Source of the DNA: Schistocephalus solidus
Lineage: Eukaryota > Platyhelminthes > Cestoda > Diphyllobothriidea > Diphyllobothriidae
Assembly (NCBI GenBank): GCA_017591395.1
Contig: WEDG01007273.1
Span: 24,064 to 88,063, forward strand
DNA: 64,000 nt
Direction: 5' to 3'
Every line of letters begins with the position of its first letter. The first letter of the stretch is position 1. Below are positions 32,776-44,745 of the stretch, piece after piece. Both the position numbers and the translations under genes were made by a program. The notes beneath the pieces were generated by a model that had not been told where the DNA came from, searched no databases, and worked only from the letters and a program-made list of their open reading frames with translations.

Positions 32776-33351
32776 TCAACAGGCAGACTTACGAGCAAAC
32801 CGAGGAACATCGATTAATTTCCCTCTGACTAGACTGATTTCTGGAGAACTCGTGCGGACGCTCAAGCGACTGTTATTTAACTCGTAGCACCCGCCCCAGA
32901 AATTCTGGGCAATATACTTTAATGCAACATTCACCGTTGTCAAAAGGAGCAACGTGCCGGCCTTCTGAAAACTGTTCATTTCAATTTTTCCCGATAAATA
33001 GCCTATCATGGCCGAAAACGTCAACAAGCGGTTGACGAACAAGATACAGGAACGACACATGGGAAGAGAAAGGCAGTGGTATAATGCAAGGCCATAAATA
33101 CATACTGCCCTCGCCATAATGATTAATAATTCTGATGGCCATAGACACGGCTTTCCGAACCTTTTACTTATAGGTACAAAACTACTATAGAAGATACAAC
33201 GAGAGAGAGGACAAAAACTTAACAATTCCTTTTTTAAAACAATAGCTACTTGAAGTTCTTTGTATAAAATGTCTTGAGAAGACAGTGTGTAGAGAGAACG
33301 AACAAAAATCGACATTTCGGCCCTAGAATGTTTCGGAAGCAGTGGCAACAA
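32776..33351 (-). CDS. Unrecognised 191-residue ORF with hydrophobic segments
   Basis: The longest ORF outside identified transposons. I do not recognise it. It is rich in Leu, Ile, Ser and Cys, with several hydrophobic stretches (LLIIMARAVCIYGLALYHCL, CILFVNRLLTFSAMIGYLSG, AGTLLLLTTVNVALKYIAQN), so if real it would be a membrane protein or one exon of one. An AG acceptor-like site before ATTATTAATC-ATG (near 33125) could start an exon. A faint resemblance to the C-terminal part of TMEM161 proteins was noticed but is too weak to use. It could also be chance. Confidence 0.25.
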   Translation of the reverse strand: MLPLLPKHSRAEMSIFVRSLYTLSSQDILYKELQVAIVLKKELLSFCPLSRCIFYSSFVPISKRFGKPCLWPSELLIIMARAVCIYGLALYHCLSLPMCRSCILFVNRLLTFSAMIGYLSGKIEMNSFQKAGTLLLLTTVNVALKYIAQNFWGGCYELNNSRLSVRTSSPEISLVRGKLIDVPRFARKSAC

Positions 33352-35250
33352 TAGTGTAATCTAGTGAGATTGATGTGACCCGCAAATTGAAATTCACGAT
33401 CAAACGACAAATACGAGGCTAAATATCCTTACCAGGAACCGAAAAATTAGCAGTCGTCTAAAAGTTGCCATGCAGAGTAATTTAACCAAATCAGTTAAAG
33501 TCTTGGCACAAATCCACACGTGTACCAGCTTCTCATTAGTCGCGATAAAAAACTAACTTTGGATTATGAACGCATACAGCAGGCGAACCATAGTATTTAA
33601 CGGTTATCAATCGAGCCATCGAGGAGATGGCCAGCCTAATGCTCCAAGGTTAGCTCTCTGTTAGCGCATTGAGCCGAAACATGGACCTGCATTCCGCATA
33701 AAAGGCGCCAAGCCCGAGGCTGGAATCAGTGTGAAAGGACCAGCAATACAGGCTAAGAGCTTTGGTAGGCCTGGTAGCTAAAGCGATAAAGAGCCAATTT
33801 TAGGTCAATGGATGAAGATAGAAGCTGAACTAAATTATAGATCACCGTGACAAATAATGAGTTCGTCCGATGATGGTTGTACGGCTAACAGGCGATCCCA
33901 GTTCGTTACTGTTATGGCAAAGGGGATCAAGGTTAGGTAAACCCATTAGCGGTCCTCACTGGAGATACTGGTGTTAAACAGCAGCGAACAGGCAGACAAA
34001 CGTTTGTGCGTTGACAAATTATAATACGAGACAGCTGATGAAATTGGATAAAAAAGATTTGGCCAAAAAACCAACTCCCAGCTCGGACGATAGAATTGAG
34101 GACGTTTCAAAAACATCAATGTGAACAAAGTTTAGTTCATAAACTCCATTTAACTTATTTATCATTTTAATTCTTGGATTTTGTAAGTAGTAACAGGCAA
34201 ACTACCCATCAAACTTGAAAGAGTAAAGCCACTTTATTGCCTCTTTCTACGGAAACCATTTTTTTGAACCATTACCGTAACAACTAGCGAAAACAAAATC
34301 CAAATCTAGATATACCACAAGGTAGATACATTGTATAAAATAACAAATATAGATAAAAATGAATTTAAGTTAATTAAACTAGGCTTTTGCATAAACTTTA
34401 AAAAAACTTTTCTTAAAGAGGAGACTTAAACGTATCCCTGTAAACCTACGGTTGAATGCATAAAAACGTTGGTCATGGAATATTTATGCGGTTACAGACC
34501 AAAACTTACATAGAGTTTTCTGAATGTAGTAAATAATTTTAAGTGCGGACCTGGACATCAATATTTTAACTGTGTGCTGATGAAAAAAGCCGGTGTTTTT
34601 CCCTCTCTACCGACAAACCCTCTCCCGTAACTCATGTCAATTCTCCGCCCGCTACGTCGGCACATCCCGAAGCCCACGGAGCTGCCTTCCTCACCAGTCA
34701 TCTCCCATCTAGACAGGTCATACCTTGCCGAAACACATTCCTATCTTTACCATAAATTCCATTCGCTCTTGTTCATAGTATACATTAATGACTCCCTGAA
34801 TTCTCATTTCCCTTAACTTCGGAATGTGTACTTATGTATTTAACAAATTTATTCAGCTCAGTCTTAAACTACGATTTATTCCCAATGCTTCATGTTACTC
34901 GGTCTGTGTTAGCTTCGAGTCTTCGGCTGCTACAATACAAATGAAGTCTGAAGTATTGAACGCTCTATTTATAAAACCTTGACTAAAACGATCAATATCC
35001 AAACGTCCCCAGAGGCACCAGTTAGCTAACATGTCAAAATAAAAACAAACTAACCGCGCTTGTTTGCATTTTTATCGTTTATTTCTGTCACAATTAACGA
35101 ATATCTTCACCTTCCCGAGGACACAACACCACTTTTCGCCCGAAAGGAGTCTGTATTAAAGTATACTAACACAGTATATAAGTTTCTCTTACATTTACTA
35201 TGTCAATACTCCAAGTTTATTCGCCAAGCTCTCTGCCTACCCCCACACTC
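33352..35250. other. Unassigned
   Basis: No supported gene. A 60-codon plus ORF at 34634-34816 ends SLLFIVYINDSLN, reminiscent of an RT block, but nothing around it supports an element. Confidence 0.4.
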
Positions 35251-36002
35251 TGCTGGCATATAAATAAAGATACGATAGTCAGAAATTGATTTGGTTACGG
35301 TGCGTAAGTAGAGAGAATACGTGTCCACTAGTCCAAACGGCGGAAATTTGAAAAATTGATGCTGTTCATTCTAATTCTCCTGAAAAAAAACAACTTAAGT
35401 GACATAATTTGCTCGTTGATTGTTTCTAGAATTTGATATACTCAACGAGCGTACCCAAGCTACCGGTGCTGCAAAAATTGCCAAATTATTAATCAGCTGT
35501 GCTAAATGATGACATTTCTCTCGGACGTGGCACGATACCCTCCTCCCAAGCTTCGACTTGTCCTTAGGACCGGGACATGCGCTAGCAGGCAACACCCTGG
35601 CAGTATAAATGGAGCGTTTTGCATGAATGCAATAGCAATGCGCAGTTGAGTAGCATTCGGTTCTCCAATAAGCTGATCGAACAATCCTCATTCGATTAGA
35701 TAAACTGCATTGGTGCCTGCGCAGCTCCCCATGAATTTCCATGGAATTTCATGGGGAGCAGGCACTTACGCTAACCACGGCCAATCCGCGAGTGTTCCTT
35801 CAAGAGCATTGCTCCAGTTAACAACTTAAGACAGTTCACAATTTACCCGACCTGAAATGGCCTCAATTCAAACTGTGAGAGGCTTTTAAGATGCCTCCAT
35901 CGTTGAAGCGTTGTAGGTCAGCATGTGTGCTCACATATGTAGGCGAAAATATTATCAAGTCAGTCTAATGTTTTTGACTACCCTATTTAACTTACAAGTG
36001 CA
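35251..36002. repeat. 752-bp tandem duplication, unit 1
   Basis: Unit 1 and unit 2 (36003-36754) differ at only a few positions that I can see (GATGCTG/GATACTG near 35360/36112; TTCTCTCGG/TTTTTTCGG near 35516/36268). Each unit contains a TATAAATGG word, a strong palindrome at 35711-35764 and a 115-codon minus-strand ORF that resembles nothing known. Either a very recent duplication or an assembly artefact. Confidence 0.9.
35711..35764. repeat. Inverted repeat in unit 1
   Basis: TGCCTG then GCTCCCCATGAA face TTCATGGGGAGC then CAGGCA across a CCATGG centre. The arms are nearly perfect, so the strand could form a long hairpin. Confidence 0.8.
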
Positions 36003-36754
36003 TGCTGGCATATAAATAAAGATACGATAGTCAGAAATTGATTTGGTTACGGTGCGTAAGTAGAGAGAATACGTGTCCACTAGTCCAAACGGCGGAAATT
36101 TGAAAAATTGATACTGTTCATTCTAATTCTCCTGAAAAAAAACAACTTAAGTGACATAATTTGCTCGTTGATTGTTTCTAGAATTTGATATACTCAACGA
36201 GCGTACCCAAGCTACCGGTGCTGCAAAAATTGCCAAATTATTAATCAGCTGTGCTAAATGATGACATTTTTTTCGGACGTGGCACGATACCCTCCTCCCA
36301 AGCTTCGACTTGTCCTTAGGACCGGGACATGCGCTAGCAGGCAACACCCTGGCAGTATAAATGGAGCGTTTTGCATGAATGCAATAGCAATGCGCAGTTG
36401 AGTAGCATTCGGTTCTCCAATAAGCTGATCGAACAATCCTCATTCGATTAGATAAACTGCATTGGTGCCTGCGCAGCTCCCCATGAATTTCCATGGAATT
36501 TCATGGGGAGCAGGCACTTACGCTAACCACGGCCAATCCGCGAGTGTTCCTTCAAGAGCATTGCTCCAGTTAACAACTTAAGACAGTTCACAATTTACCC
36601 GACCTGAAATGGCCTCAATTCAAACTGTGAGAGGCTTTTAAGATGCCTCCATCGTTGAAGCGTTGTAGGTCAGCATGTGTGCTCACATATGTAGGCGAAA
36701 ATATTATCAAGTCAGTCTAATGTTTTTGACTACCCTATTTAACTTACAAGTGCA
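36003..36754. repeat. 752-bp tandem duplication, unit 2
   Basis: Second unit, directly adjacent and in the same orientation, with the same palindrome (36463-36516) and the same minus-strand ORF (36147-36494) with one residue changed. Confidence 0.9.
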
Positions 36755-38399
36755 TGTTGACTAAAATTGTCTGCATATACATTCAAAAAAGTAAATGTCC
36801 GAATAGATTACGGAAATTACACTACAAACGCTTTACCCGTAAAGGGTAAGAGAAAATATAAACAAGGTTGAAATTTACCTTAAACAGGTTACCCGACGGA
36901 ATCAAAAACATAATACAGAAATATCAAGCTACGCATTGATTGAAATTAATCTTCCTAGATAAATATCACCCTAATATTGGGGCTCTCTTCACTTACAAAA
37001 TACGCAACGTTGCTAGGGCTGCTTTTAAATGTCCCACTGACGCTATCATAGGTTTGGTCAGGTTACTTATTTTCGAGGTTACAAATGGTCATGAATTATC
37101 AGTAGTTTTAACCAGCAAATACGTTACCCACAATTAAAACAGTAATTTATGTATAAAGTTAAAAATGTTGGCTCATAGGCTTCATACGCTTCTTCACAAA
37201 TCTTTTTTGGGCGCATCATGGATAGAGGGTGGATAAACACCCTGCAGACTATGATGTACTTTTATACATAAAAAACCGGCCTGCACGAACGTACGTTTTT
37301 GAAATCTATTTTTGCAAAGTCTGCACATTGGAAAACATGTAGTCTGAGTATCTAGAGCAGAGTTTAAGGGCCTCCGGTTTTGGAAGCGCAGGGATTTATT
37401 ATTTACCTAAGCGGAAATGTTTTTGATAGGAGAGAATGACTGAAATTTCTGGCGCAGCACAGGGGAGGTAAACGGATCGGACTGGATCCGGCAGCTTAAT
37501 TGGAAACAGGAAACTGTTCTTTAGATTGGTTTTAGTGCCACGATTTCTGGTATCTGAACTTCTCTCCGCTCATAAGGGCATTCGTCGAAATTTTAAATCC
37601 CTTATCGAATGGAGCATTAAAGGAAGCTTTCTAGCTAAAAGACTGGACTTTATATGCACCCGGCATCAAAATTCAAGCTACCCTCGAGACATTACTCTTA
37701 AACGTCCAGCAATATACTCGGCCCCAGTAAAGAAAGCGCGACTGAAGTAATTTATATTTTTTTTGCAGTAAGAACCTAAATGACAACTGTTGAACTTCCA
37801 TCTCATTTTGTGGTCGAGCGCAGTTCTTAGCTTCAAGCGCCAATGAAGCACACAATTCTTTAGCATGTCGCTTAAGATTTATTCCTCAAAGCGGCATCGC
37901 GCTTTTGGAGTTTGCCTCTTGCGGGCATTTCATACTGTGACCAAAAGAATCGGACGAACTATTTACCCTCTGTAAATAACTCGAAACCTTTGGATAAAGA
38001 TGAACAAAAACTTAGGCAAAAGTAGGCAACAACACCATTGTCTCCGCATTTTGTAGAGCTTTGCCCAAAATGGAACGAGATAAGCCATATTTGAATATTG
38101 AGAAAAATGCGTGAAACGCGAATTATACAACGATTTGTTCAAATGTCAAAATTATTCTTCAGGAACAGGAACACCACACTGAGGATAAAAGATAGCACCA
38201 CAATATTGAAAAGAGGTAACATTAAAGTCATTATTAGAACGTATAACTTAGTTTAACATATTAGTCGTGTTCGGACTTATTTTCATCTCTGTAGCTAATT
38301 TCAAGCAGATCAAAACCCGTAATTCAAGTAATAGCGAGTACTTGAAAGTATGCAATTTATAAAGACTGCTTTGCATAAAGAATTAGTTAATTTAAGTTT
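36755..38399. other. Unassigned
   Basis: No recognised gene. Plus ORF 37526-37750 (basic C-terminus, VKKARLK) has no known domain. Confidence 0.4.
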
Positions 38400-39590
38400 T
38401 CCCACTTTAAAACGCTTTCAGTTCGTTGCTTCTAAGTACAGCTTTCTTTGCAGTAACCTGCCAGTCGATATAAGGCTATCAAATAGCCTATAAGATTTCA
38501 AGCGCAGACTGCACATTTATATTAACACTGCTTCAATAAACCTTTTAGTTTCCCTTCCTTCCTGAGCAGATTTCCCCATGAATCTGAGAAAGGACAAAGG
38601 GGCATTTAGGAAACAGTCTCCAAAATTACATTTACGTACATCGTCCCCACCATGAACTAAGTTATCTCCACAAACAATTTATCCGACTAATCATCGTTAA
38701 ACAATCGGGTCATACTGGCGTGAACATTTTAATGCAGCTTAAGTTCGTTGACCCTTATCCATCATCAGAAGCCAAGCCTGACTATTGAAATGTCTAGGCA
38801 TTACTTTCATCATCAAATCTCGTGGGAAATAGCAGCCCTGAGCGCATTATATTGACGTCATCCTACTCAATTAACGCATCTTCCATTTGCGAGTGATGAT
38901 CAAACTTTAATACAATCTTCGCAGTCACTTTTTGTACTCTCCTCTTTTCCACCATAATTGCCAACTTTTGAAAACCTTGATGCAATCCTCCGTTGCTGCA
39001 ACCCTGACTATGATCTCTGCAACCTCTGTTGATAATTGTGGCTGGTTGCACTGTTTTTGCCACCTTGTCGGCAGACTATGCAGTCAGCAAGGTCGAATCT
39101 CGGTGACGACCTCGTGGCCTCTACCGTACCCTCTTCGTTTTGACCCTGTTGTCCAGGAGGATCTCCTCCTGTCTCATCCCTTGATGCTTGTGAACTGTAG
39201 CTCGGACTGTTATATGATCTCTCCCATGAAAAGGAGTGTTCCGTACCCCCACACGTTGTCATACAAATCACGGTCTTATCTCATTCCTATTAACTCTTGC
39301 TATTAATTTTTTAGGAAGTTCGCTGACTTCACCCCTGATTTCAGACTAGGAGTTTTTTTCCCTGCTCCTTTCCTTGTTCACCATACATTCCAAAGATTGT
39401 TGAATATGGTCTTAAAAATGAAGAATCGTTGTGAATCGGACGTGCATACTATACTACTCATTTCTGTTGTTCATAGGGTTGCTCACTCAGAACAGCCATT
39501 ATCCACCGTTTGTCTATTTTTACTAAGTTACTACTTTCGGACTCATGGGGCCCTCTGTGCCTGAAATATACAATTTATTTATGTATCTAA
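38400..39590 (+). mobile_element. Family C-like LINE, last RT codons and 3' UTR
   Basis: Starts in RT C-terminal sequence of the A/C group (GTTGCTTCTAAGTACAGC, then FKRRLHIYINT-type codons near 38500-38530), passes a stretch common to families A and C, and ends with the family C 3' UTR and CTGAAATATACAATTTATTT tail. It joins features of A and C, so it may be an intermediate subfamily. Confidence 0.65.
39346..39365 (+). promoter_or_regulatory. ENE-like hairpin, 3' arm only (family C)
   Basis: CUAGGAG, seven U, then CCCUGC. The facing 5' arm has decayed in this copy, but the arm is complementary to the intact 5' arm at 40288-40305 in another copy. Confidence 0.45.
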
Positions 39591-40004
39591 GGAAACTGAT
39601 AACCTTAGTTAGGTGTTATATCATTAAACGTTCTATGAAAGCCTTGCAGATGCATGCGTCTGACTTTTTCATTGTATTAAAAATCTCGTGTGCTGCTGTT
39701 GCAGCATTGATAAACACACAGCAAAATATCAAAAGCCATTTTATAAAGCCTTCTGTACTCTGGAATAATAACTGGTAGTCGCAACCCACCCCAAAAATGG
39801 CTGGTTTTCAATTACTTATCCTCTTGAAATCGCGCAGCTTAAGGATGATATTTTTTCCAAGTTTTGTCAGTTGGTCAGCTAACCGACAACAGGAACCGAT
39901 CTGAAATCTCAGAATGATAGCTGAAATTGATATAATTTCTCATGTTTACAACAGCTCTTGCTAGATACTAAGCTTTTGTCATCTGCCACTAGCATTTTAA
40001 ATAA
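39591..40004. other. Unassigned
   Basis: Nothing recognised. Confidence 0.4.
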
Positions 40005-40310
40005 AAAATAAATAGTATATTTAAGGCTCAGTGGGCCCCATCATTACAAACTTAGTATCGCGGTATAAATAAATACAAAGTGAATAACTGCTGCACTATT
40101 TGAACAGACAAATTAACAGCAGAAATGAGTAGTATGGTGGGCATATGCGATTCAGAACGATTTGAAATTTTTAAAACAATAGTTAAAAATCGTGGAAATA
40201 TACGGTGAACTAGGAAAGAAGTAGTGAAGTAAATCTCTAACGGGTAAATCGGGGTGGAGTTCGGCGAGCCACCAATTTAAAATTAAACTAGGAGAAAAAA
40301 ACTGCGTAGA
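40005..40310 (-). mobile_element. Family C LINE, 3' end fragment
   Basis: Reverse complement of the family C terminal 300 bp; tail at 40005-40020, truncated at the hairpin. Its 5' arm GCAG-U7-CUCCUAG (40288-40305, minus) is intact while the 3' arm has mutated. Confidence 0.75.
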
Positions 40311-41479
40311 AAAAGTTAAACACATTTAAAGCTTACTGGGATTTAAAGTTCAAAGGTTGGTTCAAATCTTTGGTAAATCGTTGGTTTGAGACAACATTTC
40401 CTCCAGTATCGATACAGACTTTTTTTGGCTTTGGATGAGTTTCGGCTGAACGCATTATAGGATGTGTAGGGCATAAATTTCAAAATCTTATTCACTGGAC
40501 TTGGCTATTACTAACTTTATTTTTAGTATACTAAAGAAGTTGAAAGAATAAATACAGAGGTGTTCAAAATTTATTTAAACGTAGATCTAAAAGGTAAAAC
40601 ATTTTTCGATTAGTCACAGATAACAGGCGAAAACATCTATTAGGATGTAAACGTGAAAACAATTACCTAAACCAAATTCTTAAAAGACTATTTACCATTA
40701 ATTTCTACTTTAATGCATCGTTAAAGTTTTTGAATCTTTTACTTCGATTTTTATTACACGTTCCACACTGTGTGTGAAAACGGCATTATAAGGAACATAT
40801 CTGTAAGCTCCAGTTGATTTTCTGATATTGCATGGCCACGTAGGTTTTCGTTGCTATTTACTTGCGACTGAAGAGCACTGATGAGAATGCAAGAAGGGTG
40901 TGTTATTTTGTACCAGACATCGAGTGGGAATTGATGTTCTGCAGGAGATCAACAAACTCCTTTGAACGTTAATGTTCCCAGTTGGCCATTGGTGCATACA
41001 TTACCCACCACGTCAAAATGAACCCCAGACTCCGTGGTGGACAGCAATCAAGCTGTTTGGATCTCATGATTATTCGGAGCGATAGTTGTGTTCTTAGATG
41101 AGTATTAACACGCCCCTTGGCCAGAATGACCATTCTATCTTTGTTTGGGAGTACATTTCTTTTCATCTTCTAACATTTTAGCTTTCTTGAAAGAAATGTG
41201 TGCAAAGAAGACTATTCCCGAATAAAAAATCTGCTGTATGACACGAACACGAACGCTGATGAAGTAATTGACTCAAATGTTAACGGGTCTTCTGTAGAAC
41301 TTAATGCAGTACTTGGTAGAGAGGTGTTGCTTACTCAGGGGTGGATCTTGCATTTCCTAGCAGCGTTCCAATTCCTCGTGAGCCGATATGCCTCTATTAA
41401 TTCTCTCTGTACCTGCCAGTCCTCAAAGGAAAAGTTTAATTTTGTCGAGTCTGTATTTGCATTATAAGGACGTTAGACC
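40311..41479. other. Unassigned
   Basis: No recognised gene or repeat; short ORFs only. Confidence 0.4.
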
Positions 41480-42000
41480 ACTTATGACATTTATCTGCCT
41501 CCGTTGAACGCATTCCATCAGCTTTTAATCTTTAAGCAGTCACGGCCACCACGCCTGAATTTCGTATTCAATTTATGAACGAATAAAGCTTCCGTATACT
41601 TTTCCAAATACTTCCTTATCTATATCTAGGAAGGTTCTTTCAAGGGCGGAAGGAAGATTGGTCATATTTTAAGCTGTCCGAACACTCTGAGAAGAAGGTT
41701 TTAAGATGAAAAATTGTGATTCCTAGGTCTTTTTGTTCGGTAACCTTCAACAGGCACCTTCCATCTAGACTGCATTGATGAGAACCTTCGGCTGCGCTTG
41801 CCGTCTTCGATCTGGGTCACAGTGTGACACACTCTTCAAACTTAAACTGCAGCCAATATTTATCAGATCATTCTCAAAGACGGTTGAATCCTTCTTGCAA
41901 AATCTGTTCAGCATTGCTGCGTTTTTATCACTTGCGATAGTTTGATTTTTATCTACAAACATGATTCCCGTGCATTGCAGTCCACTCATACAATTATTGA
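41480..42000 (-). pseudogene. CR1-like LINE fragment with internal deletion
   Basis: On the minus strand, ORF 41765-41989 contains IASDKNAAMLNRFCKKDSTV, like the linker before CR1 RTs (A..LN.xFxSxFT). Below it, in another frame, comes VTEQKDLGITIF (41690-41750), then LDIDKEVFGKVYGSFI (about 41580-41630), which belong after the RT palm. The palm itself is missing, so the copy has a large internal deletion. It most resembles families B and E. Confidence 0.6.
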
Positions 42001-42344
42001 TATCGATTTAGAATGGTAAAGTTCGCGCAGATTTACGTCAAAAGGACGGAATATAAAGGTTAATTCTAGAAATAAAGTTGAAATGTTGCAAGTTTACCTT
42101 ATTTCCAGCGAAGACTAATTTGCAGTAACTGGTATACCAGTTGATATAATTTTTTTCATCCTGCATAGCCTCTTCGCTAATTCTATTTTCAGTTTAAACT
42201 CGTTACCTAGCAGATATTTTGCTTGCAGTGCCTTGCTTAAAACACATATTTGAAATATAACATCTTTTATTCCGCAAAACGTCACTAGTGACAATTTTCC
42301 TTTCGTATTATCGAATTGAAAAATACTGATATTTTAAAAGCAAT

Positions 42345-43573
42345 ATGAAACCCCAGTCAGTGCTTAGACGCAAACATCCACTTCGCGTAAAACTTCCACT
42401 AGAGCAACCCTTCTTAAGCATGAAGAACTTAGACCTTGACGCCCTGGAAAACTTAAATACCTTTATGTCTAAATATGGTTCTGTCTTCACGATCCTTGGT
42501 AATATTTTTGAGGGAAAGTTGTCTTCACTCCCTTCTCAACAAGGCGTAAAACAAGAGCCTTTAATAAACATGGTCAGTACCGAGTAAATTGACCGACATA
42601 AGAAAATTTTCAATTTTCTTTTACAAAAGGTTCCCAAGAGTAAAATCCCCCTGGACGTTGCATTTCATTTCCTTTACTCATGCGACTTTAACTTTAAAGT
42701 CGCTGAAGCTAAAAGGTTGTCTTCCTGTAGCAAAAACCCGCCAGTTCTGGTCAAAAGTTTTTCAGCGATTGAAGTTGACCTTATTTTCTCTAAGCATGAG
42801 CACTCAGCTCAATATTTGAAAAAAACAAGTTGTTAATCTGTAGGGATAAAACCCCAATGGAACGTCGGGATTCACCCTCATTAGCAAACAAGAAGCCTTC
42901 GTCTACGCCTACAATATCAAAAGTTATCTCAGAGGTTTGTCCTGTAGCTAATTCTAGCCCACGGCCGTCCGGATCGACAGAAATTTCGATTCCAGCTGAA
43001 TCTTCACCCGTTAACCTTGTTCCTGGTTTGAGTGAAATTATGTCCAAGCCGCTACTTTCTTATCCCAAGCAAACCATGCCTGTTTTAGCTGCCAAATCTT
43101 CTAAACCTAAGAAAACTCCTAGTAAATCTGAATCATTGGCTAATCCAGGCATTAAAATCAGTAATGTCATTACCGATGGGAAACTTGCTAACCCCTCAGC
43201 ATCTACAACAGCTGCGAACGCTAATGTTAGCATCCTTCCCAACCCAAAAGGTGGCCGAAATCCCCAAATAATTAACGCTTCTAATTATGTTACCAGTTTT
43301 TTGAAATCATTTATTCCTTTTTCAAATGCACGTTTTCAAACAATTGATGCTAAATTCCCTCAAAATCTCATTTCTATACCACCCCCTATCTTTCAAACGC
43401 CACAATATAGCCTTCCCTTCCAAGGTTTTCATCCAAATATGCCATTTTTCAATAATCTCAGTTCTCTATACAGTAACATTTCGACAAATTGTAGACCAGA
43501 GCAATTTTGTTTCCCACCTTTCGTTTCTTCTTTCCAGTTTTCTTCTCCGCCACCAAATTATCCTTTTTTATAA
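42345..43573 (+). pseudogene. Family A ORF1 region (chimeric copy)
   Basis: Same arrangement as 44746-45974: an 80-codon ORF (42345-42587), an in-frame TAA, a further open stretch in the same frame to about 42835, and a 247-codon Ser/Pro-rich ORF (42830-43573) in a shifted frame. Protein sequences of the 247-codon ORF are identical in the two copies. Confidence 0.65.
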
Positions 43574-43920
43574 ATACTGAGAAGCGTAACCTGCAGCTCA
43601 GGAATACGCTCAGCTTAGTTTCACTCAATGCGAGATCAGTTGAGAATAAGATGGCTGAGCTTAGAACAGTAGCCTTTGAGCTTGATCCAGATGTGCTGTG
43701 CATCACTGAATCCTGGGCTCACTCTCTTATTTCTGACTCAACGCTTGCTATAGATAATTTCAATTTGTACCGACAAGACCGCGCTGAAAAACGCGGCGGT
43801 GGTTGCCTCCTTTATATTAAGTCATCCTTTATACATTTCCCTTTTCAGCTGGCCATTTCGTCCTTTTCTGGAAATGTATGCTTTGCTTCAGTCATCCTCC
43901 CTCACAATAAAAAGCGTTAA
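43507..43920 (+). pseudogene. Family A endonuclease, N-terminal part (chimeric copy)
   Basis: Contains LSLVSLNARSVENKM and DVLCITESWAHS, the first catalytic segments of an EEP endonuclease (SLNARS and xITExW). It stops at 43920 because one A is missing from a run near 43910 compared with the copy at 46310. Confidence 0.8.
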
Positions 43921-44745
43921 TTGGCTGTGTCTATAATCCTCCGTGTTATTCTGGCAATGTTAGCGAGCTCTGTGAACTATTTTAAAAAGTTGTAGACATT
44001 CAATTTGATGTCAAAAATAATCGTAGGCGATTTCAATCTGCCAGACATTGACTGGCAGGCCAATTCCTCTCCGCCTAAACATCAGAAATTGGTCGATACT
44101 GTTAACTTTTCAAACATGTCCCAACTGGTCAGATCAGCTACTTGAAATGACATCATTTTAGATTTAATTTTTACAAATGATGTCCACCCTCTCTTTATGA
44201 ATTTTCATCATGATCTATTTAAAAGTGATCACGCAATAATTCACTGTTGTCTTCCAGTTCCCCTTCTTACGAAGCCTGAGGTTAAATGCAATAACCTCGA
44301 CTTTGCTAACACAAACCATGAAATGATAAATAATTTCGTAAGCACTCAAGATTGGCATATCATATTAGCAATCAACGATCCAAATTTTTCCGTGAGCTAT
44401 TGCAGAGCCTCACAGAACAAATCCAGGCCTTAATGCCTTTTAAGATATTTAATTCAAATACAGCTTCTTCTACTGTTCCGCATTTTCTCCAGAACAGAGG
44501 GTCGTTGGAGCATGGAACGGACTCCCTGAGGATGTTGTCCTTTCAGAAACTGTTGATGCATTTAAATTCAAACTAGATACTCATTATCTGAGAAACTATT
44601 GTCAATATAATGAAGATTGTGTAAACAGTGGCAGGTTGCGCCTGGCCGACACATATCGATGACCCTACATTTTCATTTGTCAGATATATCACTGTAAACA
44701 TTTAAACTATTGACAATTGAAAAATACTTATATTTTAAAAGCAAT

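Larger units (their letters stand above)
42315..44705 (+). mobile_element. Chimeric LINE copy: family A 5' part joined to family B 3' end
   Basis: 42315-44498 is nearly identical to 44716-46899 (family A 5' end through ORF1 and the endonuclease). At 44495-44498 (CAGA) it switches to the last ~200 bp of family B (GGAGCATGGAACGGAC..., as at 51703-51890), ending AACTATTGAC. It is followed at once by a complete family A 5' end. A LINE that keeps its 5' end but has another family's 3' end suggests template switching, or else a deletion between two elements. Confidence 0.8.

Noticed and set aside
32776..33351. TMEM161 homologue
   Set aside because: Only a loose match of spaced residues in hydrophobic stretches; not above what membrane segments give by chance.
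34634..34816. RT fragment (LLFIVYIND)
   Set aside because: A single 9-residue resemblance with no neighbouring RT blocks on either side.
35251..36754. Tandem spliced-leader RNA genes
   Set aside because: The unit size would fit, but I found no leader-like exon followed by a donor and no convincing Sm-type site.
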